Positions 6,664-13,895 of a stretch of DNA of 14,408 nucleotides are shown here, piece by piece. Below the pieces are notes generated by a model that was not told the origin of the DNA, made no database searches, and saw only the letters and a program-made list of their open reading frames with translations. The position numbers and the translations under genes were made by a program. Positions within the stretch are counted from its first letter, which is position 1. Each line of letters starts with the position of its first letter. This DNA comes from Oscillospiraceae bacterium (GTDB taxonomy: Bacteria; Bacillota; Clostridia; Oscillospirales; Acutalibacteraceae): NCBI GenBank assembly GCA_029013165.1, contig JAQXMV010000103.1, forward strand, positions 1 through 14,408, written 5' to 3'.

Positions 6664-8577
6664 TCAAATCTCTGAATCCATAACTGTGTTCAGCATTTTA
6701 CCGTTACGCCTACCATACCACACGATTTCGCGAGCATATTCTTTCCAACTGAGCATACCGGAACATTTAACCGTTATGACCATCTCTTTTCTTTCAGGCT
6801 CAGTTATGCTCTCGTCAAAAATGTGATTGAAATAGTCATTCCAGTCGTATAAGGTCTCAATAGACTTTTTCCCTGTACCGGGCAGCGCCAACATTTCTTT
6901 CTGATAATTGAAAAGATCATCAAACAAAAGAGAATCCTCAAAATATCTCCTTAAAAACACTTTGATTTCCCCATAAAATTGGTCCGCCTCAGCACAGCAA
7001 CACAAGAACACTCCTTCCTCAAAGGGCCAATAAATATCACCGAATCGACTATCAGTAAAATTCAAACTTCCGTGTCCGCTGAGAAATGGATCAACGCTGG
7101 AAAAAACCTTTTCAAAAATATTCTTTATAACAATGCTTTTCGTCTCAATCCAATCAAACAGAGACATATAAAAGTTGAAATACGAGATTTTCTTTGCTTT
7201 TCTAAGGTATATTGCGATAAACCTCAACATCCCCATACAGTGAAAGCTCTGCGCACAGGCAGTGATCTTCAACGCCGTTTTCCATTCATCGCAACTCATA
7301 GTGCTGGTTTCAACAACGATTTCAGACCGTGAACCTAATTGCTTATTATCGTCAATCGGTTCATGATTCTGACAAAATCGAGAAACTATCGTTTTGATCT
7401 TATATTTATCAATATATTCTTTTGAATACATGATTGTGTTCGGAAGAAACTCACAGCGGTACATAGCAATACAATAGTGCTGTCCCGCTTCAATAATAGA
7501 GAATAATCCCCGACAATAGCTTTCGAGTGTCTCACCGGGCAAGCCTAAAATCACATCGGTATAAGTGTATATCCCTGCTCGATTATATCTTTCGAGCTGA
7601 GTCTTAAGATTGCTGACACCTATATCTTTTCTGCCAATGATGTCAAGAACTTCAGGAGTCATACTTTGCACCGCAACGGAAACACCGCGGTTGAGGCCTG
7701 CTAGATCAAGACAACGGTTGATCTCAAAAGTCAAATCATCTTTATTCTTCGCAGCAGTTGTTTCAAAGACTTGGGGAAAACCGTATTTTTTCTTCAACTC
7801 AATCGTATACTGAGCTATTTCCATATCTCTATCCAGTATACCAAAATTGGAATCGGCACACATGCAATAGGATATTTTGTGTTGTGCTATCCAGTCGAGA
7901 TCGCTTTTCACCCGAGTCAACGGAAACTTTCGGAAGCTGCTTCCGCTTCTTGCCCAACAGCAATATATGCACCCATAGGGACACCCTCTGTTTGTCTCTA
8001 TGACAGCATCAAACTGCACATCTTTATACTTGGGATTATTAATCACTGCATCAAACAATCCCGTAGAATACGGAGACGGAAAGTCAACGATATCCGGTGA
8101 ATCTTCTTTCCGGGTTTTAAATAATCCGTTGTCTTTTCTGAAAGAAATATTGGGGATATCATCCATACACATTCCCTCTGAAAAAGCACGAAGAACATAA
8201 AAAAATGTGGCTTCGCCTTCACCATGCATCAGAATATCAATAAAGCTATATTTTTCAAGATAGGTTAAATCATCGGGTATCTGGGGGCCTCCGAAAACCA
8301 CAATACACTCCGGCCACTTTTTCTTAATCTCCTGAGCCAGTATCAGGTTGTATTCAATATTCCACAAATAGCTGGAAAAACCAACCAAAAAAGGAAAATC
8401 CATTTGCGAAATAACATCTGAAACCCTTGATTTGGTAATAATAAAATCTTTGAAACAGTAATGATCCCGAATGATTTTGTGGGAAAGAGAATATGCAGCA
8501 AGAGTTCCAGCTGCATAGGGAAGAAACAACGAACCGGTATCAGAATAATTTGCCTGAACCAAATAGATATTTTTCAT
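6664..8577 (-). CDS. Cobalamin-binding-type radical SAM protein A (paralogue of the next gene upstream)
   Basis: A 637-residue radical-SAM protein with the domain order of class B (cobalamin-dependent) radical-SAM enzymes. Residues 1-150 resemble the B12-binding fold (FLVGFSSYLWN at 63-73, VFGGPQI at 94-100, HGEGE at 118-122), but the usual DxHxxG cobalamin ligand motif is absent. The Fe-S cluster motif CxxxCxxC is C199, C203, C206 in RGCPYGCIYC. CADSNFG (240-246) and LGLPGET (344-350) follow, as in this superfamily. About 200 C-terminal residues are shared with the paralogue and are not recognised; they include GSLN, WPFEEG, FNYQKEM and a final VWYGRR. The start ATG at 8577 has only a weak GAGG-type site. 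It begins 31 nt after the paralogue's stop and is the last gene of the block. The family commonly methylates carbon or phosphorus or rearranges substrates; the substrate here is unknown, and the context suggests a sugar or glycan precursor. Confidence 0.87.
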   Translation of the reverse strand: MKNIYLVQANYSDTGSLFLPYAAGTLAAYSLSHKIIRDHYCFKDFIITKSRVSDVISQMDFPFLVGFSSYLWNIEYNLILAQEIKKKWPECIVVFGGPQIPDDLTYLEKYSFIDILMHGEGEATFFYVLRAFSEGMCMDDIPNISFRKDNGLFKTRKEDSPDIVDFPSPYSTGLFDAVINNPKYKDVQFDAVIETNRGCPYGCIYCCWARSGSSFRKFPLTRVKSDLDWIAQHKISYCMCADSNFGILDRDMEIAQYTIELKKKYGFPQVFETTAAKNKDDLTFEINRCLDLAGLNRGVSVAVQSMTPEVLDIIGRKDIGVSNLKTQLERYNRAGIYTYTDVILGLPGETLESYCRGLFSIIEAGQHYCIAMYRCEFLPNTIMYSKEYIDKYKIKTIVSRFCQNHEPIDDNKQLGSRSEIVVETSTMSCDEWKTALKITACAQSFHCMGMLRFIAIYLRKAKKISYFNFYMSLFDWIETKSIVIKNIFEKVFSSVDPFLSGHGSLNFTDSRFGDIYWPFEEGVFLCCCAEADQFYGEIKVFLRRYFEDSLLFDDLFNYQKEMLALPGTGKKSIETLYDWNDYFNHIFDESITEPERKEMVITVKCSGMLSWKEYAREIVWYGRRNGKMLNTVMDSEI

Positions 8578-8608
8578 CTGCTCTTTTCCCTCGTTTCTCT
8601 ACATAACT

Positions 8609-10510
8609 TCATGAAATGTACTTGATTTTTGATACGATATTCTGTCCACCTTTTCGGCCAAACCAAATGGTATTCTTTGCAAATTCCGGCAAATTTGAAG
8701 ATATATCGGAAAGATCAAATTCCAGTGTGTTTTTCTTCTTTTCAAGCGGTTTATAGGAATCCGAATAGATACCGGTAAAATAGGAATAAAAATCAAAATC
8801 AAGCGAAAGAATCAGACGCTTGTTATACGGATTCTTGACCACTGCCTTTTGATATGAAAGAAGCTGATCAAAAAGATCATCATCGTCAAAATACTTCTCA
8901 AGAAATTGTACGATTTCAGAATAAAATTCCTCGTATTTCTTGATGATTTTCAGGAAGGAACCTTCTTCCAGCGGCCAGGTCAACTCTCCGAAATCAGGAT
9001 CGCAACAAGTCAGAGAGCCGCGGTTGTCCAGAATCTCCCTGTATTTTCCGTCAAGCCAATAGAAAACCGAACCGCAAATGCTGTCTCTATTGGCTTTGGC
9101 CCAATTGATTAGATCAGAATAAAAATCTGTATACTTAACCTGCTTTTCAAAAAACAAATAAATGGCAATGCATTGCAACAATCCCAAATTATGAAAGGCT
9201 CTGACAAAAACATGGAGAATATTGCAGGCGATCCAGTCTTCTCTTGTCATAGACGATGTGGACACCACAATTTTAGAATACTCCGGTATCTCCTGATTAT
9301 TCGGAATAACATGATACTGATGCTGTTCGGTAACCGCATACTGAATGTCATATTTTTTCATATATTCTGGGCTACCCATGATGGAATTGCCGAGAATTTC
9401 ACAGTTGAAAAAGTTGATTGCCATATGCTGACCACATTCAAGCAGTTGTTCGATTCCATTCCGGAAGCTGTTATAGGTTTCTCCGGGCAAACCGAGAATA
9501 ATTTCCGAATAGGCAGCGATACCGTTGCTGTTATACATCGACATGAGCTTATGGAAGTTTTCAATGGGCATGTTTTTACGATAAATATTATTAAGCACTG
9601 TCTGATCCATTGACTGGAAAGAAAGAGTCGCACCTTTGCTCATACCGGCATCGTTGAGCATTTTATTGATGGTATAAACGGTTTCGGAATTCGTCTTGGA
9701 ATATGAAGCCTGGAATTTCTGTGGATACCCGGTTTCCTCATTCTTTTTTATCACATATTTAACAATATCTCCGTCACGAGGGAACAATCCGAAATTAGCA
9801 TCGGCACAGAAGCAGTATTCTATTTTGTGCTCACTCATCCAGTCGATTTCTGCCTTAACCATATCAAGATCGAAGCTTCTTACCTTAGCTTTGATATTAC
9901 CCCAATCACAAAAGGCGCACCGATTCGGACAACCTCGGGTCGTTTCAATGATTGCTGAAAATTCCAGCGTCTCATTCTTTACCAGTTCGTCGAAATATCC
10001 CTTAAGATACGGCGACACCCTGTTGGGAATCTCGGAAACAACGCTGTCAGTTCTGATAACCTGATTCCCTCTCCTATAAACAAGATTGCTAACATGTTCA
10101 ATCTGTTCATAACCTGCAAGGGATAACAGAAGATTGGTGAAGCTGTCCTCACCTTCTCCCAAAAGGCAAAAATCCGCATAATCACCGTAGGCCACCTCAC
10201 TGTCTGCGGTGATCTGATGACCGCCGAAAGCAATATAACAATCAGGATAGACTTTCTTCAATGCCTTGGCAAGCGCTTTGTTATATTCATAATTCCAAAC
10301 ATAACAGGAAAAACCCACAAAAAATGGGTCTTCAAAAAAGCCCAGTGCTTTTTCGATGCTTAATCTTTTATAAATGAAGCCTTTGAACGTATACTCCTTT
10401 TTGATTCTATCGTCTTCAAAGGCATAGGCTACAAGAGAGCCGGCTGCATAGGGAAAATAAACCGAATTTCCGTATTGCGAATTAGGTTGAACCATATAAA
10501 TATTTTTCAT
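8609..10510 (-). CDS. Cobalamin-binding-type radical SAM protein B (paralogue of the next gene downstream)
   Basis: A 633-residue protein with the same architecture as its downstream neighbour; the two share the N-terminus MKNIY(L/M)VQ, PYAAG, a VGFS-Y-WN stretch and a C-terminal domain, so they arose by duplication. The radical-SAM cluster motif is C194, C198, C201 in TRGCPNRCAFC. A cobalamin-binding-like domain precedes it (FVGFSCYVWN at 64-73, AFGGHQI at 94-100, LLGEGE at 116-121), again without DxHxxG. CADANFG and LGLPGET follow the cluster. The C-terminal region contains GSLTCCDPDFGELTWPLEEG, a SYQK motif and IWFGRK. The two proteins have diverged around the cluster (CPNRCAFCDW here, CPYGCIYCCW in the paralogue), which hints at different substrates or sequential steps. 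The start ATG at 10510 is preceded by GGGGTG. The stop of the glycosyltransferase gene lies 47 nt upstream, and an extended -10 element occupies that gap. Confidence 0.87.
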   Translation of the reverse strand: MKNIYMVQPNSQYGNSVYFPYAAGSLVAYAFEDDRIKKEYTFKGFIYKRLSIEKALGFFEDPFFVGFSCYVWNYEYNKALAKALKKVYPDCYIAFGGHQITADSEVAYGDYADFCLLGEGEDSFTNLLLSLAGYEQIEHVSNLVYRRGNQVIRTDSVVSEIPNRVSPYLKGYFDELVKNETLEFSAIIETTRGCPNRCAFCDWGNIKAKVRSFDLDMVKAEIDWMSEHKIEYCFCADANFGLFPRDGDIVKYVIKKNEETGYPQKFQASYSKTNSETVYTINKMLNDAGMSKGATLSFQSMDQTVLNNIYRKNMPIENFHKLMSMYNSNGIAAYSEIILGLPGETYNSFRNGIEQLLECGQHMAINFFNCEILGNSIMGSPEYMKKYDIQYAVTEQHQYHVIPNNQEIPEYSKIVVSTSSMTREDWIACNILHVFVRAFHNLGLLQCIAIYLFFEKQVKYTDFYSDLINWAKANRDSICGSVFYWLDGKYREILDNRGSLTCCDPDFGELTWPLEEGSFLKIIKKYEEFYSEIVQFLEKYFDDDDLFDQLLSYQKAVVKNPYNKRLILSLDFDFYSYFTGIYSDSYKPLEKKKNTLEFDLSDISSNLPEFAKNTIWFGRKGGQNIVSKIKYIS

Positions 10511-10534
10511 AATAACACCCCGGATTGAATGATA

Positions 10535-10546
10535 ATTATTGTATCA
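10535..10546 (-). promoter_or_regulatory. Putative extended -10 promoter for the radical SAM pair
   Basis: The minus strand reads TGATACAATAAT (10546-10535), identical over 12 nt to the -10 region upstream of the LUD gene (2589-2600). The 17-nt-upstream hexamer is poor, so it would act as an extended -10 promoter. It lies in the 47-nt gap between the glycosyltransferase stop and the first radical-SAM start, and could let the pair be expressed independently of the upstream genes. Confidence 0.4.
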
Positions 10547-10557
10547 TAAAACATAAT

Positions 10558-11343
10558 TCATTGATTGACATCTTTGTTATTCTCGATCTTTTTCAGAGAA
10601 TTCTTATATTCAGGCATACAGAAGCGGAGCCTAGCCGCACAGGATATGATCAGAACAGCCGCCTGAAACAGCTTCCAAAAATTATAACTGGACAAACCTT
10701 CCGTCCTTTTACGATATACCGTGGGAATCTCCTCATATTCAGCACCCATAAATAGCGGCTTCATTGTGTATTCATAGGCCACTGTTTTCGGATTGCTGAA
10801 ATTGCATTTTTGATAGAGGCCATGAGGATAAATCTGGTAAAGGGAAACCGAATCCCGTGCCCGTTTACCGATAAGCAAACCCACAATCGCATTGAGTGTA
10901 CGGCTTGCCAATTCATGAAATCTGCCGTATCCCTCAACAACGGAATCTTTGAGCCATTTGGATGCACAAATGATTCTCTCTGGATGTTGTTTTGCTTTTT
11001 CAACGAAGGTCCTAATTTCTTTCGGCGACATTTCCATATCCGCCGCCATAATAATAAAATGGGTGCTCTTCACAAGGGTCGGAATTTCAGCAATGCAGGT
11101 TTCAAGAGTATCGGCCTTTTGAAAATAAATATCAATCTTTCCGTTGTCGCATTCTGAAACCAGTCTTTCAGCAATTTCACAGGCACGGCATTCGCGGTTT
11201 TTTAAGACAATGACAATTTTTTCCAGATCATCTGTCGGGCAATATCGATTAATATTGCTGATTGTTTCTTCGAGAAGTCTAGTTTCATTCGACGCCAACA
11301 CAAACACCGTAACCGAACCAAAACTGCTTTCCATTACACCCAT
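10558..11343 (-). CDS. Family 2 glycosyltransferase (DPM1/GT-A-like)
   Basis: A 261-residue inverting glycosyltransferase of the GT2 type, likely cytoplasmic at the inner face of the membrane. The N-terminus VTVFVLASNETRLLEETI (11-28) matches the nucleotide-binding entry of GT2 enzymes. The position of the metal-binding DxD holds D102-M-E104 in AADMEMSP, a DxE variant. The end EEIPTVYRKRTEGLSSY (204-220) matches the EVP-x-Y-x-R-x-x-G-x-S signature of polyprenyl-phosphate or glycan transferases. A weakly hydrophobic stretch at 225-240 might touch the membrane, but there is no C-terminal double helix. The start at 11343 has AAAGGTG 5 nt upstream; a second in-frame ATG lies three codons later. 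It sits between the Fkp-like gene (66-nt gap) and the radical-SAM pair (47-nt gap) and so probably belongs to the same glycan pathway. Donor and acceptor cannot be read from the sequence. Confidence 0.85.
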   Translation of the reverse strand: MGVMESSFGSVTVFVLASNETRLLEETISNINRYCPTDDLEKIVIVLKNRECRACEIAERLVSECDNGKIDIYFQKADTLETCIAEIPTLVKSTHFIIMAADMEMSPKEIRTFVEKAKQHPERIICASKWLKDSVVEGYGRFHELASRTLNAIVGLLIGKRARDSVSLYQIYPHGLYQKCNFSNPKTVAYEYTMKPLFMGAEYEEIPTVYRKRTEGLSSYNFWKLFQAAVLIISCAARLRFCMPEYKNSLKKIENNKDVNQ

Positions 11344-11369
11344 TGTTACACCTTTTTTTCGAAAATCTT

Positions 11370-11394
11370 CAGGACAAACGGTTGTTTAGTCCTG
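11370..11394 (-). other. Hairpin in the gap before the glycosyltransferase gene
   Basis: The minus strand reads CAGGAC, a bulged T, AAAC, loop AACC, GTTT, GTCCTG: a 10-bp stem with one bulge in the 66-nt gap between the Fkp-like stop and the glycosyltransferase start. No strong T-run follows (AAGATTTTCG), so it is more likely an mRNA processing or stability element, or a weak attenuator, than a full terminator. Confidence 0.35.
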
Positions 11395-11403
11395 TTCCTA
11401 TTC

Positions 11404-11409
11404 ATTATA
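11404..11409 (-). promoter_or_regulatory. Possible internal -10 box before the glycosyltransferase gene
   Basis: A perfect TATAAT on the minus strand lies directly after the Fkp-like stop codon. The best -35-like hexamer, TTGATA (11429-11424), is only 14 nt upstream, shorter than the usual 16-18 nt, so activity is doubtful. Confidence 0.25.
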
Positions 11410-13323
11410 CTAAATACTGTATATATCAATTTTCTTGACGGGAGTTTTTACGGCTTTAAAATTTTCCGCAACAAAGCACTTAAAAGCCGCAACAGACACA
11501 TTCTCTTTCAAAATCACAAGAAGATAACCGCCTCCGCCGGCTCCGAGGAACGAAACGGCATCGGCCACTGAAAAGCATCGCTCCACCATGGCGTCAATCG
11601 CCTCATTGGTTACAAGGGGCGATATCAGCTTCAGGAGCTCTCTGTGCTGATTCACACATTGACAAAAACTCGGTATGTCACCGTTCTCGATGCTACCGAT
11701 GAGCTTTTTGTTGAGCAATCTGATCTTCATGTGCCCTTCGATCGACTCCTCGTTTTGATCCAGATAGCGGTTCACCACATCATTGACAATAAATCGCCCG
11801 AAATGGCGCTGACCGGTGGGCAAGAGAACCAATCGCTGTGAAAAGAGCTTGGTCATACTGTCCGGATAGCTGATAAAATCAACGGCGATATCCTGGTCAA
11901 TTCCCGGTTGGGTCGTTCCGGATTTTATCGAAGGATATAAACCTCCCACCTGATCTTGCCAACCGCCGCCGGTTTTCATGATCTGTTCGGCCACAAAAAC
12001 CATCTTTAATATTTCGCTTTCACTTCGTTCGATACCGAAAAATTCAGACAAAGCCTGGATACAGCCGCCCAAAAGAATACTGCTGGTGCCGAGGCCCGAT
12101 CCTTTGTCAACACCTGTGACAAAAGTGGAAAGCCGAAAGCCGCAATCCATAACCGTATTTTCCGAAATACCCATCGTTTTCAATGCAGAAATATGCAAAA
12201 TAAAATCTGACAAGTCTTCTTCGCAGTCTGCCTCTTGGAAGCTGAATTCCGTATGTATACCGTCGCTGCAAAAGGCAATACGGTTTTCCACGAGCTTTTC
12301 AACGGTCACCCGAATGGGCAGTTCCCCGTCAAGAGTCACAGCCATATTGATCACCTGACCGCCGTTATCGACGCAGTACGGCATAGCATCCGTCCATGTA
12401 CCTGATAAATTGATGCGAAGCGGAAGACGCTTTTCTACGATTTCTTTTTTACAATGAACCGATTCCAAGAGCGGATGCGACCGAAAATAGTGAGCCACGA
12501 TCTCTTCTCTTTTTTGCAGATAAACGGGGTTGAGACGAAAACTGTTCATGTCCTTTAAATACTGGACACGGCTGAAATAGTAGTGATAATCAGCATTTTG
12601 CATGATAGAATCCAAGCTGTATTTTTCTTCGCAGTCACCATTCACAAATTTTCGGAAAGACTCCGTAAAGCTTTTGCCTTTGTAAAACCTCGGCTTATTC
12701 CAGAGGAAAACCGTCCCGTCGCAATCCTTTGGATTTTCCTCAATATCGGTAACGACCGTACAGAAAGATCCGTCTGTCAGCTTGATTCCGCAGACAGCCT
12801 TACCGTCAGGAATCCTGCAACTGTCAAGTGTTATATCACTGACCAAGCAGTTGCTGCCGATTTCACATGCACCTTCAAGCATAACATTATCCAATACAGT
12901 GCCCTTGCCGATGGTGCAGTCGTCACCGATAAAGCTATTGAGCTTAACAAGCTCCTTTTCTGCAGAAAGTGCCAAAATATTTTTTCTTGACTCATTGAGA
13001 GAGCCAAAGTGGATAAAAGAGGCGTCAACATCGCAGACCTTAAGAGAAATTCCATGTAGATTCTCATAAAGTATCTGTCTGATTTTTTCATGCTCATCAT
13101 TCTGAGCACCAGTCAAAATATAATTTTGTTTATCAATATTTTTACTCAAAAGAGCAACAATTTCCGGATATAAATTCAGCTCGATTTTATTCTCGGAAAG
13201 TCGATCACAGATCTGTTCGTTTCTGGCCGCTTCGCAGAGCTTCCGGCACAGCTCATCGCTGAAATAAAGCATACCCGTATCAACCAAAACCCTGTCTTGT
13301 TCCGAGGCGCACAACGACTGCAA
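11410..13323 (-). CDS. fkp: Fkp-like C-terminal part: end of guanylyltransferase region, left-handed beta-helix and fucokinase (GHMP kinase) domain
   Basis: This frame holds the kinase half of a fucokinase/L-fucose-1-phosphate guanylyltransferase-like protein, which would phosphorylate a sugar such as L-fucose at C1. Numbered from a TTG at 13323 (637 residues), VDTGMLYFS (14-22) continues the nucleotidyltransferase region, and hexapeptide-like turns at about 128-165 suggest a beta-helix linker. The GHMP kinase domain begins at RINLSGTWTD (303-312), with the ATP loop GSGLGTSS (408-415), the Fkp-characteristic TGGGWQDQ (451-458) and the late glycine motif GAGGGGY (594-600). The TTG has no good ribosome binding site, and the frame is open further upstream to a TGA at 13371-13369; homologous sequence continues to about 13359, where it joins the other frame. 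The two parts are therefore best read as one 817-residue protein split by a one-base frameshift. Reported Fkp proteins are somewhat longer (Bacteroides fragilis about 950 residues). The exact sugar is inferred from the family. Confidence 0.85.
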   Translation of the reverse strand: MQSLCASEQDRVLVDTGMLYFSDELCRKLCEAARNEQICDRLSENKIELNLYPEIVALLSKNIDKQNYILTGAQNDEHEKIRQILYENLHGISLKVCDVDASFIHFGSLNESRKNILALSAEKELVKLNSFIGDDCTIGKGTVLDNVMLEGACEIGSNCLVSDITLDSCRIPDGKAVCGIKLTDGSFCTVVTDIEENPKDCDGTVFLWNKPRFYKGKSFTESFRKFVNGDCEEKYSLDSIMQNADYHYYFSRVQYLKDMNSFRLNPVYLQKREEIVAHYFRSHPLLESVHCKKEIVEKRLPLRINLSGTWTDAMPYCVDNGGQVINMAVTLDGELPIRVTVEKLVENRIAFCSDGIHTEFSFQEADCEEDLSDFILHISALKTMGISENTVMDCGFRLSTFVTGVDKGSGLGTSSILLGGCIQALSEFFGIERSESEILKMVFVAEQIMKTGGGWQDQVGGLYPSIKSGTTQPGIDQDIAVDFISYPDSMTKLFSQRLVLLPTGQRHFGRFIVNDVVNRYLDQNEESIEGHMKIRLLNKKLIGSIENGDIPSFCQCVNQHRELLKLISPLVTNEAIDAMVERCFSVADAVSFLGAGGGGYLLVILKENVSVAAFKCFVAENFKAVKTPVKKIDIYSI

Positions 13324-13862
13324 TTCATTTTTTTTGGCCTTATGGAGAAAGCTGGATAAAAACCCTTTTCATCGGGGAACATAACACCATGTCTGGTTCC
13401 TGTTTCAATATCCGCTTGCGCGCAAAAGCCGACACTACTGTCAAGCGCTATGCCAATGTTACCCGTATCAACGAGTATATCACTGCAGCAGACAATCGCA
13501 CCATTTTTCGCCTGAGACAAGATCTGCCGGGCGTTCGACAAAATCAACTCCAGCAAAACCTTTTCATCAGAACCCACCGATAAGTTTGCAAAAGCCTTAC
13601 CTCTCACAGCGTAGTTAACAGACCGCTTGCTCTTCCCTCCGGAATTGACAATTATCAGCTTTGATTTTTCCTGATAAAACCTTTCAAGCACCTTCAGCAC
13701 AGCTCCGCCCGACCCAATACGGCAACCGAATTCATCATCGGAAACAGTCAGAATATCCATGTTCAGCTTTTCATCCATACCGGCCAGGAGCTTATCGCAG
13801 AGTTTCTTCTGGCGTTCATTGCCAACTGTCAGAATAACAGTACATGAATCCTTCCCTTTCAT
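13176..13862 (-). CDS. fkp: Fkp-like N-terminal part: sugar-1-phosphate guanylyltransferase domain, frameshifted
   Basis: The first 168 residues of this frame are the N-terminal half of the Fkp-like nucleotidyltransferase domain, which joins GTP and a sugar-1-phosphate into a GDP-sugar. Visible signatures are the glycine-rich RIGSGGAVL (48-56), NSGGKSKRSVNYAVRGKAF (73-91, the counterpart of the AGG-SRR stretch of fucose-1-phosphate guanylyltransferases), CCSDILVDTG (125-134) and GTRHGVMFPDEKGF (155-168). After F168 the frame leaves the homologous sequence and runs about 60 unrelated residues to a stop at 13176, overlapping the kinase-containing frame. The start ATG at 13862 is well supported by GGAGG (13873-13869) 6 nt upstream. 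Adding one T to the T5 run at 13362-13358 would join the two frames as KGFLSSFLHKAKKNELQ. The gene starts 33 nt after the stop of the membrane protein gene, so they are probably co-transcribed. Confidence 0.82.
   Translation of the reverse strand: MKGKDSCTVILTVGNERQKKLCDKLLAGMDEKLNMDILTVSDDEFGCRIGSGGAVLKVLERFYQEKSKLIIVNSGGKSKRSVNYAVRGKAFANLSVGSDEKVLLELILSNARQILSQAKNGAIVCCSDILVDTGNIGIALDSSVGFCAQADIETGTRHGVMFPDEKGFYPAFSIRPKKMNCSRCAPRNKTGFWLIRVCFISAMSCAGSSAKRPETNRSVIDFPRIKSS
13359..13365 (-). other. Frameshift site in the Fkp-like gene (T5 run, heptamer G GGT TTT)
   Basis: The zero frame reads AAG GGT TTT TAT, and the homologous continuation lies in the -1 frame, TTA TCC AGC TTT. The seven bases G GGT TTT fit the X XXY YYZ slippery pattern in the correct phase, and the same place is a homopolymer run of five T. 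One missing T explains everything. No stable hairpin or internal Shine-Dalgarno that would stimulate programmed frameshifting was identified by eye. Confidence 0.75.
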
Positions 13863-13895
13863 TGTCTACCTCCGAAAATAGAACCTGAAACATTC

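Noticed and set aside
13359..13365. Programmed -1 frameshifting as the main explanation for the split Fkp-like gene
   Set aside because: The heptamer fits, but no stimulatory hairpin or upstream Shine-Dalgarno was found by eye, and a one-base homopolymer error or mutation is simpler. It is kept only as an alternative.
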